DNA of 64,000 bases from Spirosoma lacussanchae (GCF_005870035.1 NZ_SWJG01000001.1:1-64000), one strand, 5' to 3'. Counted from the stretch's first letter, positions 52,213 to 62,017 are shown. The notes: generated by a model not told the origin, from the letters alone. Numbers and translations: made by a program.

Positions 52213-52755
52213 GTGCAAAGACGCGCTGCTCTTCAACAACTGGCCGTAACGGTCGGCGGATTCATCAGCCTGCCAGCCTGGGCAAACGGCTGGAATGCCA
52301 CTACGGTTCGGTCTTCTTCCGGCCTATTATCGGCTCCGCAGGATGAGCTGCTGGCCATCGTTGTGGACACCATCATTCCCGAAACCGATACGCCGGGGGC
52401 CAAAGCTCTGGGCGTTCATTCGTTCCTGCAGAAAGTAGTAGCTGACTGCTACGAGCCCAAAGCCGCCGAGACGCTGAAACAGGGTCTGGCCGCTACGGAG
52501 GCTGTGGCCCGGCAGACCTACAGCCGTTCGTTCGGCGAGTGTGACACGCCCCAGCGGATCGACGTGCTCAAACGCCTGGATCAATCGGCAGAGCAAGCCC
52601 AGAAAGATTTCTACAAACTGGTCAAGGGGCTGACCATCCGGGGCTATACCAGCTCGGAGTACGTCATGACCAACCTGACCAAGTACGAAATGGTACCGGG
52701 CCGTTACCACGGTTGTGTGCCGGTGCCTGCCCAAGCAATTTCCCAAACCAAATAA
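52213..52755 (+). CDS. Gluconate 2-dehydrogenase subunit 3 family protein
   Basis: The 180-residue protein has an N-terminal export signal beginning QRRAALQQLAVTVGGFISLP (twin Arg, Tat-like) and the subunit-3 domain (LLAIVVDTIIPETDTPGAKALGVHSFLQKVV, then YTSSEYVMTNLTKYEMVPGRYHGCVPV). This subunit carries the FAD-containing GMC partner through the Tat pathway. It lies 15 bp before the GMC gene. The start is GTG at 52213. Confidence 0.9.
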   Translation: MQRRAALQQLAVTVGGFISLPAWANGWNATTVRSSSGLLSAPQDELLAIVVDTIIPETDTPGAKALGVHSFLQKVVADCYEPKAAETLKQGLAATEAVARQTYSRSFGECDTPQRIDVLKRLDQSAEQAQKDFYKLVKGLTIRGYTSSEYVMTNLTKYEMVPGRYHGCVPVPAQAISQTK

Positions 52756-52770
52756 AAGTATTGTCGACGT

Positions 52771-54486
52771 ATGTCTTATTTGAATATTGATGCGCAGGCA
52801 GCCAATACCTACGATGCCATTGTGGTTGGTTCGGGAATCAGTGGTGGCTGGGCGGCTAAAGAATTGACGGGTAAAGGACTTCGGACGCTGGTACTGGAGC
52901 GCGGCCGTGATGTGCAGCACGTGACGGATTATCCAACTACGATGATGAACCCCTGGGAGTTTGAGCACCGGGGCCAGCTGCCGCGCGAGATCAAAGAACA
53001 GAACCCGATTATCAGCAAGTGCTACGCCTTTTACGAAGGGTCGACTCACTTCTTCGTTAAAGATGCCGAACACCCGTATGTGCAGGAGAAACCCTTCGAC
53101 TGGATTCGGGGCTATCAGGTGGGTGGCAAGTCGCTGATGTGGGCGCGGCAAACCCAGCGCTGGAGCGATTTCGACTTTCAGGGACCAGTCCGCGACGGGT
53201 TCGCCGTTGACTGGCCGATTCGCTACGCCGATCTGGCCCCGTGGTACACCTACGTAGAAAAGTTTGCCGGCATTACGGGCAACAAAGACGGACTGCCGCA
53301 ACTGCCCGATGGCGAGTTTCTGCCTCCGCATGAGTGGAACTGCGTAGAAAAGCACTTCAGCGAGCAGATGGCGAAGCGCTACCAGAACAGCCGGCCCGTG
53401 ATCATGGGTCGGGCGGCTCATATCACCCAGCCCAAGCCGATTCACCTGCAACAGGGCCGGGCACAGTGTCAGCATCGGACCATCTGCGAGCGGGGCTGTC
53501 CGTTCGGCGGCTACTTCAGCAGCAACTCCAGCACCCTGCCCTGGGCGGCTAAAACCGGCAAAATGACCCTCCGGCCCCACTCGGTCGTTCATTCGATCAT
53601 CTACGACGAGAAAAAAGGCAAGGCAACCGGGGTGCGGGTCATCGACGCCAACACGAAGCAGATGACCGAGTTTTATGCCCGTGTTATCTTCATAAACGCT
53701 GCCGCGCTGAATACCAACCTCATCCTGCTGAACTCGACCTCGGGCCGCTTTCCGAACGGGCTGGGTAACGACAGTGGCGTGCTGGGTAAGTACGTAGCGT
53801 TTCATAACTACCGGGCCGGTGTATCGGGCGAATACGATGGCTTCCTGGATTCGACCACCGATGGACGCCGTCCGAACAGCCCCTACATTCCACGCTTCCG
53901 CAACGTTATGAAGCAGGAAACCGACTTCCTGCGTGGCTACGCGGCTGGCTTCTCGGCTGGTCGAATCTCGCGTACCAATCAGGACGGGTTGGGGGCCGAT
54001 CTGAAAACGGGCCTGCTGAACCCAACGCTGGGCGGCTGGCACGTAGGTTCTCACATGATGGGCGAAACCATTCCGAAAGAAAGCAACTACGTAGCCCTCG
54101 ATTCCGCGCAGAAAGATCCGTTCGGTATTCCGCAACTGAAGATTTCGGTGGCTTACGACGATAACGACGATAAAATGGTGAAGGATTACCTGGAGCAGAT
54201 GACTGAAATGTTCACAGCTGCCGGCTTCACCAACATCCGCACCCGCGACGACAAACGAAACCCCGGCCTCGACATCCACGAGATGGGCGGTGCCCGGATG
54301 GGAAAAGACCCGAAAACATCGATCCTGAACAAGTGGAATCAGATGCACGCGGTCAAAAACGTATTCGTGACCGACGGCGCCAGCATGACCTCTACCTCTA
54401 CGCAAAACCCGTCGTTGACCTACATGGCCATGTCGGCCCGCTCGGTAGACTATGCCGTGAAAGAAATGAAGCGGCAGAGCCTGTGA
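52771..54486 (+). CDS. GMC-family oxidoreductase
   Basis: The 571-residue flavoprotein has the FAD-binding motif DAIVVGSGISGGWAAKELTGKGLRTLVLERG at residues 15-45 and a GMC C-terminal domain with DIHEMGGARMGKDPKTSILN and NVFVTDGASMTSTSTQNPSLTYMA. The substrate is likely a sugar or sugar acid by analogy with gluconate/glucoside 3-dehydrogenases. It lacks its own signal, consistent with piggyback export by the adjoining subunit 3. A small cytochrome c subunit is not adjacent. Confidence 0.92.
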   Translation: MSYLNIDAQAANTYDAIVVGSGISGGWAAKELTGKGLRTLVLERGRDVQHVTDYPTTMMNPWEFEHRGQLPREIKEQNPIISKCYAFYEGSTHFFVKDAEHPYVQEKPFDWIRGYQVGGKSLMWARQTQRWSDFDFQGPVRDGFAVDWPIRYADLAPWYTYVEKFAGITGNKDGLPQLPDGEFLPPHEWNCVEKHFSEQMAKRYQNSRPVIMGRAAHITQPKPIHLQQGRAQCQHRTICERGCPFGGYFSSNSSTLPWAAKTGKMTLRPHSVVHSIIYDEKKGKATGVRVIDANTKQMTEFYARVIFINAAALNTNLILLNSTSGRFPNGLGNDSGVLGKYVAFHNYRAGVSGEYDGFLDSTTDGRRPNSPYIPRFRNVMKQETDFLRGYAAGFSAGRISRTNQDGLGADLKTGLLNPTLGGWHVGSHMMGETIPKESNYVALDSAQKDPFGIPQLKISVAYDDNDDKMVKDYLEQMTEMFTAAGFTNIRTRDDKRNPGLDIHEMGGARMGKDPKTSILNKWNQMHAVKNVFVTDGASMTSTSTQNPSLTYMAMSARSVDYAVKEMKRQSL

Positions 54487-54500
54487 GCACGCTATATACA

Positions 54501-54539
54501 CGAAAGCCCCGACACGATGGTATGGTGTCGGGGCTTTCG
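54501..54539. terminator. Bidirectional terminator between convergent genes
   Basis: CGAAAGCCCCGACAC and GTGTCGGGGCTTTCG (54501-54515, 54525-54539) form a perfect 15-bp stem between the GMC gene and the convergent TIM-barrel gene. Confidence 0.85.
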
Positions 54540-54564
54540 GCATGGTAGGGCTGCTGCGTGCTGG

Positions 54565-55533
54565 TCATACGCCTGCTACCATAGCTTTCATCTTCTGAAA
54601 CGCGGTTTTGGCGACGGTATCGGCGGGCTGGGCGTAGTAGGTTTTGTTGAACACTTCCAGCGACAGCACGATAGGCCGGGTCGGGTCCTTGATCACGCGC
54701 AGGGTGTCGCGAATGGGCGCTACGCCATCGCCGGGAAAAACGCGGTCGGCGTCGGTGATGGCTTCGCGGCTGAGGTTGGCCGGGTAATCGTTAACGTGAA
54801 AGACCTCGATAGCTGGTTTCCCGACGAATGGCAGGCCAGCCGGTGCCGATCCGCCTTTGTAGAGGTGGTAAATGTCGAGCAGCACCCGCGCCGACGGATG
54901 GCCGCTTTCCAGGGCCACGTACATGACTTCGCTGAGTTTATTCAGGTTTCGGGAAAAGCCCCAAAGCTCCAGTTGCGGCACTACGCCGGTCTGGTCGCCC
55001 AGGTCGAGAATGGCCCGGTAGCGTTCGGCAGCCCGGCGCAGATCGACCAGCGGAGCGTCAGGACCCTGTACGCCAATGGAGGGCGCAGCGGTGCGTTTAC
55101 ATCCGATCTGAGCCAGCAGCTCCATTTCGCGTTTCAGCTGGTCGAGGCCTTTGGCGCGGGCGCTGGCGTCGTCAACGAGCCAGGGCGCGAAGCCAATCGT
55201 ATTTTCGACGGTTATGCCGAGGTCGCTCAAGAGCTTCCGGGCGTCGGCGGGGGAGTGGCTTTTGAGGTAGTCCTGGTAGGTGTCCATCCAGATCTCTACC
55301 GATCGGAAACCGGCTTTTGAGGCCGTTTCCAGTTCTTTCACGAACCCCAGCTTATGGCCCCGGATGGTGCTCATGTTCAGACAAAGCGTAAACGGAGCCG
55401 CCGGTGCAGTGTTGGTCGGTGAAGAATCTGCCTTATCTGCCAGTTCAGGTGCCGACCGGACCGGTTTGGGAAGAAGCGAGGCTCCTGCCGAAGCGGCCAG
55501 GGCAGTAATCGTTTGACGACGGGTCAGAGACAT
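54565..55533 (-). CDS. Tat-exported sugar phosphate isomerase/epimerase-like TIM-barrel protein
   Basis: The 322-residue protein has a twin-arginine signal (LTRRQTITALAASAGASLLP) and an AP-endonuclease-2/xylose-isomerase-like barrel: FRSVEIWMDTYQDYL, VVPQLELWGFSRNLNKLSEVMY, VLLDIYHLYKGGS and EVFHVNDYPANL carry likely metal ligands (E, D, H). It may act on sugars in the periplasm. The convergent GMC dehydrogenase makes a periplasmic sugar-oxidation/isomerisation route plausible. Confidence 0.85.
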   Translation of the reverse strand: MSLTRRQTITALAASAGASLLPKPVRSAPELADKADSSPTNTAPAAPFTLCLNMSTIRGHKLGFVKELETASKAGFRSVEIWMDTYQDYLKSHSPADARKLLSDLGITVENTIGFAPWLVDDASARAKGLDQLKREMELLAQIGCKRTAAPSIGVQGPDAPLVDLRRAAERYRAILDLGDQTGVVPQLELWGFSRNLNKLSEVMYVALESGHPSARVLLDIYHLYKGGSAPAGLPFVGKPAIEVFHVNDYPANLSREAITDADRVFPGDGVAPIRDTLRVIKDPTRPIVLSLEVFNKTYYAQPADTVAKTAFQKMKAMVAGV

Positions 55534-55596
55534 GATGAGTGAGTCGGTTGTTTCAGGGGTTGACCGGGAAACCCCGCGCCAACCCCTGAAACAAAG

Positions 55597-57306
55597 CTAC
55601 AGAAGCGGTTCTTTTACTTCTGTGTCGAACACCCCCGTCAGGACCTGCCCGTTGCGTTTGACCTGCACCCAGATGCGGTAATGCCCGGCCCGCGGAAAGG
55701 CGTACGGAAACTCGACCATATTGTTGACGGCCATTTTGTGGTCCATAGCCGGCATACCGGCCATCAGCAGCTTGTTTTTCTCCGCATCGGGAAGTGTATT
55801 GAGCCGGGCTACGTAGCGGTCGATACTGTCGCGGAACTGGTTGGCGTCGGGGTAGCGGAACGTGCGGGCGGTATCGGCCAGGCGACCTACAAACGAGCCT
55901 TCGGCGGCCATCGAGTAGGTGCCGACCGGGTGCAGGTGGATGTATACCGTACCGTCGGAGCGCAGAATGGCTGCGTGCCCACTCATGCCCAGATACGGCT
56001 CCAGCGCCACAGCTTTACCCTGCGCATTGGCTACGGCAAACTTCAGGGTATAGAGCTTACCGGCGTCCAGCACCGACTGCGGCTTATCCATCCAGATCAT
56101 CGACGAACCATCGGTCAGTTTCATACGGGCACCGGGCTTGCCACAAACCACCATAGTGTTGTCGAGGTGCGGCACCCCTTCGGCCCCGGCCTTGATGCCC
56201 ATCGGGTTTGCCACGAGCCAGCTATCGTCTGGATCTGACGGCGCCGTGGCGGCAGCGGTCGGTGCTGATCCGGCAATAGTGATGGTATCGGTCAGGGTTT
56301 CGGTGAAGCCCGACCGGAACACGATGTCGGAGTAGAGCAGATACCGTCCGGCCGGGAGCGCAGGTAAGCTGGCTTCGTAGGTCAGTGAGTCGCGCCGACT
56401 GGGATGGAGGTGGGCAAAGGCCTCGAGCCCCGGCATCCGGACCAGAAAGGTGTGCATCAGCTTGCCATGGTCGGGCAGTACGTAACTCAGCAGCCGTTTT
56501 TTCTGCCAGTTCTGGCCGAAGCCGGTCGTGTCGATCCGGATCGATAGCCGTTGTGTCCCGTTGGCGGGGGTGACGCTGGTCAGAATGGACGTTGGCCGGT
56601 AAAGCTGCTGGTCCTTATAGATCTCGGCTTCGCTGGTCCACCAGCTTCGCCAGCCGGTCAGCAGCAGGGCCAACACCAACGTGCCAGCGCCCATACCTAC
56701 CAGTCTACGGCGGCCCAGCCCGGCCGCGGGTGCCTGATCTGGTTTTGTGATTCCGTCGGCATTGCTGGCGCCAATGATGGTAATCATCATCACGACCAGC
56801 AGCAGCCCCATCAGCGCCAGACCGATGCCGGTGCCTTCGGGCATGTCGCGCACGGCGGTGGCTACCGACATCACGGGTACAACAACGGTTTGTTTGCCGT
56901 CGGGACCGTTCAGTTCCAGTTCAACGCTCGACGAGCCCGAATCCATCAGCCACAGATCCCCTTCATACCGGCCGTTTTCGACCCGGGTCAGGATGTCGTG
57001 CGTGGGTGCGCCTTCATCGCCCGAGCGGAAATAAACGGGTCGGGCGCCGATCTGCGCTACGCGCCCCTGTTCTACATAAACGGTAACCTTAGCCGTTCCG
57101 GGCACGACATCGGGCGGCTGAACGCTGACCAGAAGCCGGTACGCACCGACCTGTTTCTGAACAATAACCCCCGAGCTGCCCACGTGGGCCGATGCCGCCG
57201 GGGCCAGTATAAAGGCGTGCAACAGCACCAGCAATCCGGTTAGCAGGCCCGGCAACGCCCTGTTTTTTAGTTTCTTCATTCCTTGTTTCATCCGTATGGA
57301 ATACAC
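55597..57306 (-). CDS. Membrane-anchored His-rich periplasmic protein
   Basis: The 569-residue protein has a signal segment near residues 18-41, a CopC/YtkA-like beta domain (AHVGSSGVIVQKQVGAYRLLVSVQPPDVVPGTAKVTVYV), two membrane helices near 158-182 and 203-222, then a large periplasmic region. That region has HGKLMHTFLVRMPGLEAFAHLHP, MSGHAAILRSDGTVYIHLHPVGTYSM and MPAMDHKMAVNNMVEFPYAFPRAGHYRIWVQ. The clustered His and Met suggest metal binding, perhaps copper, but this is inference. It follows the multi-pass gene by 10 bp. ATG at 57291 is an alternative start. Confidence 0.65.
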   Translation of the reverse strand: MYSIRMKQGMKKLKNRALPGLLTGLLVLLHAFILAPAASAHVGSSGVIVQKQVGAYRLLVSVQPPDVVPGTAKVTVYVEQGRVAQIGARPVYFRSGDEGAPTHDILTRVENGRYEGDLWLMDSGSSSVELELNGPDGKQTVVVPVMSVATAVRDMPEGTGIGLALMGLLLVVMMITIIGASNADGITKPDQAPAAGLGRRRLVGMGAGTLVLALLLTGWRSWWTSEAEIYKDQQLYRPTSILTSVTPANGTQRLSIRIDTTGFGQNWQKKRLLSYVLPDHGKLMHTFLVRMPGLEAFAHLHPSRRDSLTYEASLPALPAGRYLLYSDIVFRSGFTETLTDTITIAGSAPTAAATAPSDPDDSWLVANPMGIKAGAEGVPHLDNTMVVCGKPGARMKLTDGSSMIWMDKPQSVLDAGKLYTLKFAVANAQGKAVALEPYLGMSGHAAILRSDGTVYIHLHPVGTYSMAAEGSFVGRLADTARTFRYPDANQFRDSIDRYVARLNTLPDAEKNKLLMAGMPAMDHKMAVNNMVEFPYAFPRAGHYRIWVQVKRNGQVLTGVFDTEVKEPLL

Positions 57307-57316
57307 TTTAGCTGGC

Positions 57317-58576
57317 TTACCGAACCACTTTTTTCATCCAATTGCCCCAGAGCAGACCAATCCGGGCCGAGAGAATGGCGTAGAGCAGCGCTTTACCAAA
57401 CCCCAGCGCAAACTCGGCCGCTGACTGCTTATACCAGGGGCCGAACGCAAACCGGTATTGCCAGTCAGCCGGGTTGTCGTACGACCAGGAGTAGGACAGG
57501 AAGAAGCCATTCCGGGCCAGGGGCGATGTCAGCAGGAACTCGCCGAAGGGCCATTGCACGAGCAGGACAACAACCAGCAACGTAACGCCGTAGATGACAG
57601 CTAACAGCCAGTCGTTGGGCTTCCGAACACCGTCGGTCCGCTCAAACCGACGCATGAGCCAGTCGACGGCCAGGGCTGGTATGATCAGTAGCATCGGAAA
57701 ATGAAACGGCTGATAATGGGTAATGGGGTTGAGGACCGGGCCCAGCCGGGGCGTAGCCGGGAAGTTCTGAATCACCCAACTCGGCACCACCAGCGCCAGC
57801 ATATAGATACCAGCAATGGTGGCAAGCGGCCAGCGCAGCATCGACGCCCGCCCCACGGCCAGCAGGTAAAACGGCAGCACAATAGCCGCTGTGGCGTAAT
57901 AAACCGAGTTGTGCGACTCCTGCATGCCCATCGATTCGGACGCCAGCGTGAACAGCATGGCCAGCAACAGCCCGGCACTAATCGCGAACAGCCACTTCAG
58001 CCGCGTAGCCCGGCTGTCGGTCGGTAGACTAGCCGATGGAGCCGAACTGGTTGTCCGATACTGGTTCTGCAAGGTCAGTACCCCAACCATAGCGCCGAAC
58101 TGTACGGTCATGATGCCAATGGCCAGAATCGTATGCGGAGGGGTCAGAATCTGGACGTCGAGGCCGTAGGTATTGTGCCACCAGTCGTCGAAAGGAGCCG
58201 AGGTCAGCATCGCCAGCGCGCCCCATACGCAGAACATAGCTCCGAGTGGCGCGTAGAAAACACCCCAGAACCGCACCGACTTAACCCGATCCGGATGGTT
58301 GCGGGTCAGCGTCAGGTTCAGAATCTGATAGGCCGAAAACAAACCGGACACCACGGCACCGACGTAGATAACTACATGGGGTGGCGCAAACAGTCCGTCG
58401 CGGCCAATGCTGATGTGCCACATGATGTCCCAGAGGAGCCCTACTACAACGCAGAGTGACGAAAAGACAACCGCGTACACATACACCGGAATGGAATTGC
58501 CCGTACGGCTCACGGGCCAGACGGCCGACCGGTTACCCAGCAGCGGTTGATTGGAAGAAGGAATAGCCGATTGCAT
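57317..58576 (-). CDS. Multi-pass membrane protein of unknown function
   Basis: The 419-residue protein from ATG 58576 has about ten membrane helices. Histidines lie at or near helix ends (DIMWHISIGRDGLFAPPHVVIYVG, DDWWHNTYGLDVQILTPPHTILAIG), a pattern seen in haem- or metal-binding membrane proteins. No family is recognised with certainty. It is cotranscribed with the His-rich protein at 55597-57306. A longer frame toward 58795 would run over the divergent promoter and is rejected. Confidence 0.7.
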   Translation of the reverse strand: MQSAIPSSNQPLLGNRSAVWPVSRTGNSIPVYVYAVVFSSLCVVVGLLWDIMWHISIGRDGLFAPPHVVIYVGAVVSGLFSAYQILNLTLTRNHPDRVKSVRFWGVFYAPLGAMFCVWGALAMLTSAPFDDWWHNTYGLDVQILTPPHTILAIGIMTVQFGAMVGVLTLQNQYRTTSSAPSASLPTDSRATRLKWLFAISAGLLLAMLFTLASESMGMQESHNSVYYATAAIVLPFYLLAVGRASMLRWPLATIAGIYMLALVVPSWVIQNFPATPRLGPVLNPITHYQPFHFPMLLIIPALAVDWLMRRFERTDGVRKPNDWLLAVIYGVTLLVVVLLVQWPFGEFLLTSPLARNGFFLSYSWSYDNPADWQYRFAFGPWYKQSAAEFALGFGKALLYAILSARIGLLWGNWMKKVVR

Positions 58577-58776
58577 TAGCTTTCGATGGTTTGACCAGTA
58601 GATGCTGAAAAATACGAAAACGTTGCCTGAAGCAACGCACTTCGCGGATGAAATGACAGGATAAGTAGCTGAACGGTAGACTTGTGCGGGTAAACCGCAG
58701 GCTTTCGAGGGAATGGGACAATAGATGTGCGGATTTACTACGTTATTCGTAGAGAAATCAGTCAATACCCGCCACC

Positions 58777-59385
58777 ATGCGTTTACTGTTAACATCCAGT
58801 CGTTTGTTTATCGCTTTACTGCTGACCAGCGGGCTGCTGAGTGCCTGTGTTCCCGATTTTCTGTCATCGGAGCCGGACTGGGTCACCATTGAGCGGGGTG
58901 ATCATGAACCGATGCCCAAGCGTAAAGTTGGCATCGTTATCGCCCCCGGCGAACTGACGGCTACGGTTACTTTCGATAGCTCCTGCATCTACGACATCGG
59001 CGCGGTCGACGCCCAGGACTGGAACAAGGTCATCGGCATGGGATTCGTTGGCTCCAAAAATCAGGATGTAACGACGGGTGTGCCGCCCCACCAGGTTGAT
59101 GGCATACGGGTTGGCTGGCGCTGGAATCCGCAGCGAGGCCGTATCGACCTGGGTGCCTATGCCTATGTCGACGGGAAGCGCACCGACTTCAAAGTGGCCG
59201 AAACGGGGATCAACGTGCCCACCCGGATGACAATCAAAATCGACTACGACCGGAAGGTGTACCAGGTGCTGGGCGGACAAACCATTCCGTTTACGCACAA
59301 CAAAACCTTCGGCTACAAAACTGGCCTGTATTTCGGCGGCAGTTTCCCCGCGCCCCACAAGATCCGGGTCAAGATCGAAGATTAA
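58777..59385 (+). CDS. Lipoprotein of unknown function
   Basis: The 202-residue protein has a lipoprotein signal with lipobox LSAC near residue 24. A beta-rich domain follows, with DUF2931-like flavour (VGWRWNPQRGRIDLGAYAYVDGKRTDFKVAETGINVPTRM, KIDYDRKVYQVLGGQTIPFTHNK, YKTGLYFGGSFPAPHKIRVKIED). The last part resembles concanavalin-like or cell-surface beta-sandwich proteins. It is divergent from the multi-pass membrane gene. Confidence 0.7.
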   Translation: MRLLLTSSRLFIALLLTSGLLSACVPDFLSSEPDWVTIERGDHEPMPKRKVGIVIAPGELTATVTFDSSCIYDIGAVDAQDWNKVIGMGFVGSKNQDVTTGVPPHQVDGIRVGWRWNPQRGRIDLGAYAYVDGKRTDFKVAETGINVPTRMTIKIDYDRKVYQVLGGQTIPFTHNKTFGYKTGLYFGGSFPAPHKIRVKIED

Positions 59386-59568
59386 CGGGTTTTCGGGCCA
59401 TGGAGCCGTTAGCCGCGCCAATTTTGGCGTCGTGTCTGTCAACCATGGCCTGGTTAGGACTTATGGTTTGCTCTGCCAGCTAAAAAAATCGTTAATTACT
59501 GTTACAGTCTCCCATTCAGAGCTTACAAACATAAGTACACTTATACAGTAACCTTTTTGCGCCTGTAA

Positions 59569-60396
59569 ATGAAATTCTGGTGGATGCTCTTTTTACTTTC
59601 TCAGGCTGCTGGTACCTACGGCCAGAAAGCAGTGAAGAAAAACGTGCTCTTCATTGGCAATAGTTTAACTTACTACGCAGGTATGCCTGATTATCTGAAG
59701 GCAATGTTGGTAGCAAGTAATCAACCAATCGATGTTGTTGTAAGCGCTTACCCGGGTATGGCTTTGGAGGACCATCTTCGACATATAATTGAATCGAGAA
59801 CCCAAGATGGTATCAATACCCGCCCCAAAAGGACCGGTGAACAGACGCTAACCGAAACGTTGCTCCTCAGCAAACAGTGGGATATCGTTATTCTTCAGGA
59901 AGCACCAGTTCGTATTCTTATTCCTGAAGCAAGGAAGTATTCCACCCAAGAGAGTATTCGAAAGATCAAGCAACGCATTGTTAACCCCCGTTGTCAATTC
60001 ATTCTCTTTCAGACTTGGGCTCCATCCGGGACTTTTCCGACCCAATTCTGTTACCCGGCTTTCTTGCTTAATCGAGCGGCTGACAAAGAAAGTTACTGTT
60101 CAGTTCAAATAAATAATCTAGATGAAGAGTATAAGCTGTTGAAAATAAATTATGATTCTGTTCGCATTAATACACAGGTAGGCTTAGTCGATATTGGTCG
60201 TGTCTATTACAAGGCTTCAAAAGAACAGCCTTCTCTCAAGTTAATTGATCAGGACAGTCACCCCACTAAGCTAGGCGCTTATCTGAATGCGTATATGTTC
60301 TACAAATTTCTAGTCAATCAACGTTTATCGTCGTTAGCTTACTACGGCGATTTAGCAAGAGATGAAGCCATACTGTTACAAAGGCTATCCGACTGA
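59569..60396 (+). CDS. Secreted SGNH/GDSL-type hydrolase
   Basis: The 275-residue protein has a short signal peptide (FWWMLFLLSQAAGTYGQ) followed by NVLFIGNSLTYYAGMPDYL, where GNSLT is the block-I serine region. Near the C-terminus DQDSHPTKLGAYLNAYMFY supplies the block-V Asp/His pair. SGNH enzymes are esterases or lipases; substrate unknown. The gene and the 240-bp stretch after it are AT-richer than the surroundings. No family-specific context helps. Confidence 0.78.
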   Translation: MKFWWMLFLLSQAAGTYGQKAVKKNVLFIGNSLTYYAGMPDYLKAMLVASNQPIDVVVSAYPGMALEDHLRHIIESRTQDGINTRPKRTGEQTLTETLLLSKQWDIVILQEAPVRILIPEARKYSTQESIRKIKQRIVNPRCQFILFQTWAPSGTFPTQFCYPAFLLNRAADKESYCSVQINNLDEEYKLLKINYDSVRINTQVGLVDIGRVYYKASKEQPSLKLIDQDSHPTKLGAYLNAYMFYKFLVNQRLSSLAYYGDLARDEAILLQRLSD

Positions 60397-60640
60397 CTTA
60401 TATTAATTGTACTAGTGGGCAATTGACTGTTTTAGAAAAACTTGAAAAATAAATTAATTCCTTTTACATAATCTTAGTTATAGCGCTTGTCTGGACAAAA
60501 GACAAGTTACAAACTGCCTGCTCAGTTAGATGCAGAATAGATTAATCGCGCCCGGCAACAGATCAGGCAGGAGATGGGATAGCGATTGAAAGTCAAGCGG
60601 AGACATTACCTGCCAATTTAATAGTATAGCCGAAGCCCGT

Positions 60641-62017
60641 TTACTGAAGTTGCCAGACGCCGTAAACACTCACCGCTAATATGGTCAGAATGCTAAGCCA
60701 TAGCCACAGATCATAAGCTAATGAAGGTTTCAGTCCGGTGGGTAACTGCCGATACCGGAACTGAAGCGCGGCCCAGACCACTACCAGCAGCAGCACTGAT
60801 GTAGCCGCTCCGCCCAGCAATATCATCAGCACGGGTAGCTTAATGAACAGAAACAGCAGACACCAGATGGCCGGAAACGCCCATGACAACGTCGCCAGTG
60901 CTTTCTGCCGGGCCGTCACATCGTGAAAGTTCACCCAGCCCAACTGCCCGAAGGCGTCCGCAAAAATCCGCGACCAGCTCGCCGTGGCGGTAAACAAGGT
61001 AGAATAGAGCACGAAAAACGCGCCAATCATAAACGCCACCCTGGCCCCCGGCCCCAGCGAAACGGTAAACAGGCGCGAAAGCGTTTCGACCATGGCGTAC
61101 CCCTCCGGTATGGAGCCTCCCTGGTGCAGCAGCGAAGCCCCGAGCAGGTAGAACGCAGCCGTTACGGTGGTGTATACGACCATTGAACAGAGCGCGTCCA
61201 GCGTCATGACCCGAATCCAGCCCCGGGCGCGCTCGGTCCAGGCGGGCGATTCTTCGTACGGACCCACGTAGGCCGCGTAGCCTTTCTCGATACACCAGTA
61301 CGTATAATACATGATCTCGTCGCCACCGACACCGGTAATGCCGAAGGCTGCTATGGCTACCCCCACCGTAGCGGGCGGCAGCGAGAACGTCAGTCCGCCG
61401 GCCAGTTCGGCTCTGCTGATGGCATAATCGGTACGTTGCAGCAACAGCAGCGAGAGCAGAATCAGCGCCGTAAAGAGAATGATCATCAGCAATGAACCGC
61501 GCTCGACCCAGCCGTACCGACCGCCGTAAATCAACAACCCGGCCGATGCCGCCGACAGTACGGCCCATATACTGACCGGAACCGCCGGAAAGGCCATGTT
61601 CAATACCAGTGCCACGCCCCCCACAATACCGCCCACCTGCAGCACCTTCAGCGTTTGTAAACTGAGCCAGAGCCAGATTGTCCAGTGGCCCCGGCCCAGC
61701 CGGAGACCCGGCAGCCGGTTGAGCGATTGCATGCTGGGCAGGCCGCTGTAGATAGCATTTTTGCCAAACTCAAGCTGAAGTGCCACCTTTACAAAACAGC
61801 TCACCAGAATAACCCAGAAGGTGATGAAACCCGCTTTGGCACCCAGCGCCGTGGTCGCGATTAACTCCCCCGACCCCACAATGGCGGCCGACAGAATAAA
61901 GCCGGGACCGAGGTGCCGTAACTGGTCGCGCAGGGCCGTTGGCGCTGGTTTTATACGATCGGCAGTCAGTACGTACAAATCGGCCGGGAGCCGGGTGACT
62001 GGTGGGGCTGGGGGCAT
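60641..62017 (-). CDS. Nramp-related metal transporter lacking the canonical DPGN
   Basis: The 458-residue protein has about eleven membrane helices and starts its first helix with LGPGFILSAAIVGSGELIATTALGAKAG (residues 36-63). The overall Nramp fold pattern is recognisable, but the TM1 metal-binding motif DPGN reads GSGE (48-51), and TM6 carries FGITGVGGDEIMYYTYW in place of the MPH-type motif. Transport of Mn/Fe in the usual manner is therefore doubtful; a different ion or role is possible. It is convergent with nothing and divergent from the AraC-type gene. Confidence 0.8.
   Translation of the reverse strand: MPPAPPVTRLPADLYVLTADRIKPAPTALRDQLRHLGPGFILSAAIVGSGELIATTALGAKAGFITFWVILVSCFVKVALQLEFGKNAIYSGLPSMQSLNRLPGLRLGRGHWTIWLWLSLQTLKVLQVGGIVGGVALVLNMAFPAVPVSIWAVLSAASAGLLIYGGRYGWVERGSLLMIILFTALILLSLLLLQRTDYAISRAELAGGLTFSLPPATVGVAIAAFGITGVGGDEIMYYTYWCIEKGYAAYVGPYEESPAWTERARGWIRVMTLDALCSMVVYTTVTAAFYLLGASLLHQGGSIPEGYAMVETLSRLFTVSLGPGARVAFMIGAFFVLYSTLFTATASWSRIFADAFGQLGWVNFHDVTARQKALATLSWAFPAIWCLLFLFIKLPVLMILLGGAATSVLLLVVVWAALQFRYRQLPTGLKPSLAYDLWLWLSILTILAVSVYGVWQLQ

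Noticed and set aside
52327-54543. A 738-codon open frame on the minus strand
   Set aside because: It is antisense to the gluconate-dehydrogenase subunit and GMC genes, whose motifs are unmistakable; the antisense product has low-complexity His/Val/Arg-rich sequence typical of shadow frames in GC-rich DNA.
60397-60640. Possible transposase remnant after the SGNH hydrolase
   Set aside because: Short translated pieces look vaguely transposase-like, but no motif is convincing; only a 7-bp hairpin (CTTGTCT/AGACAAG at about 60487-60507) can be stated.
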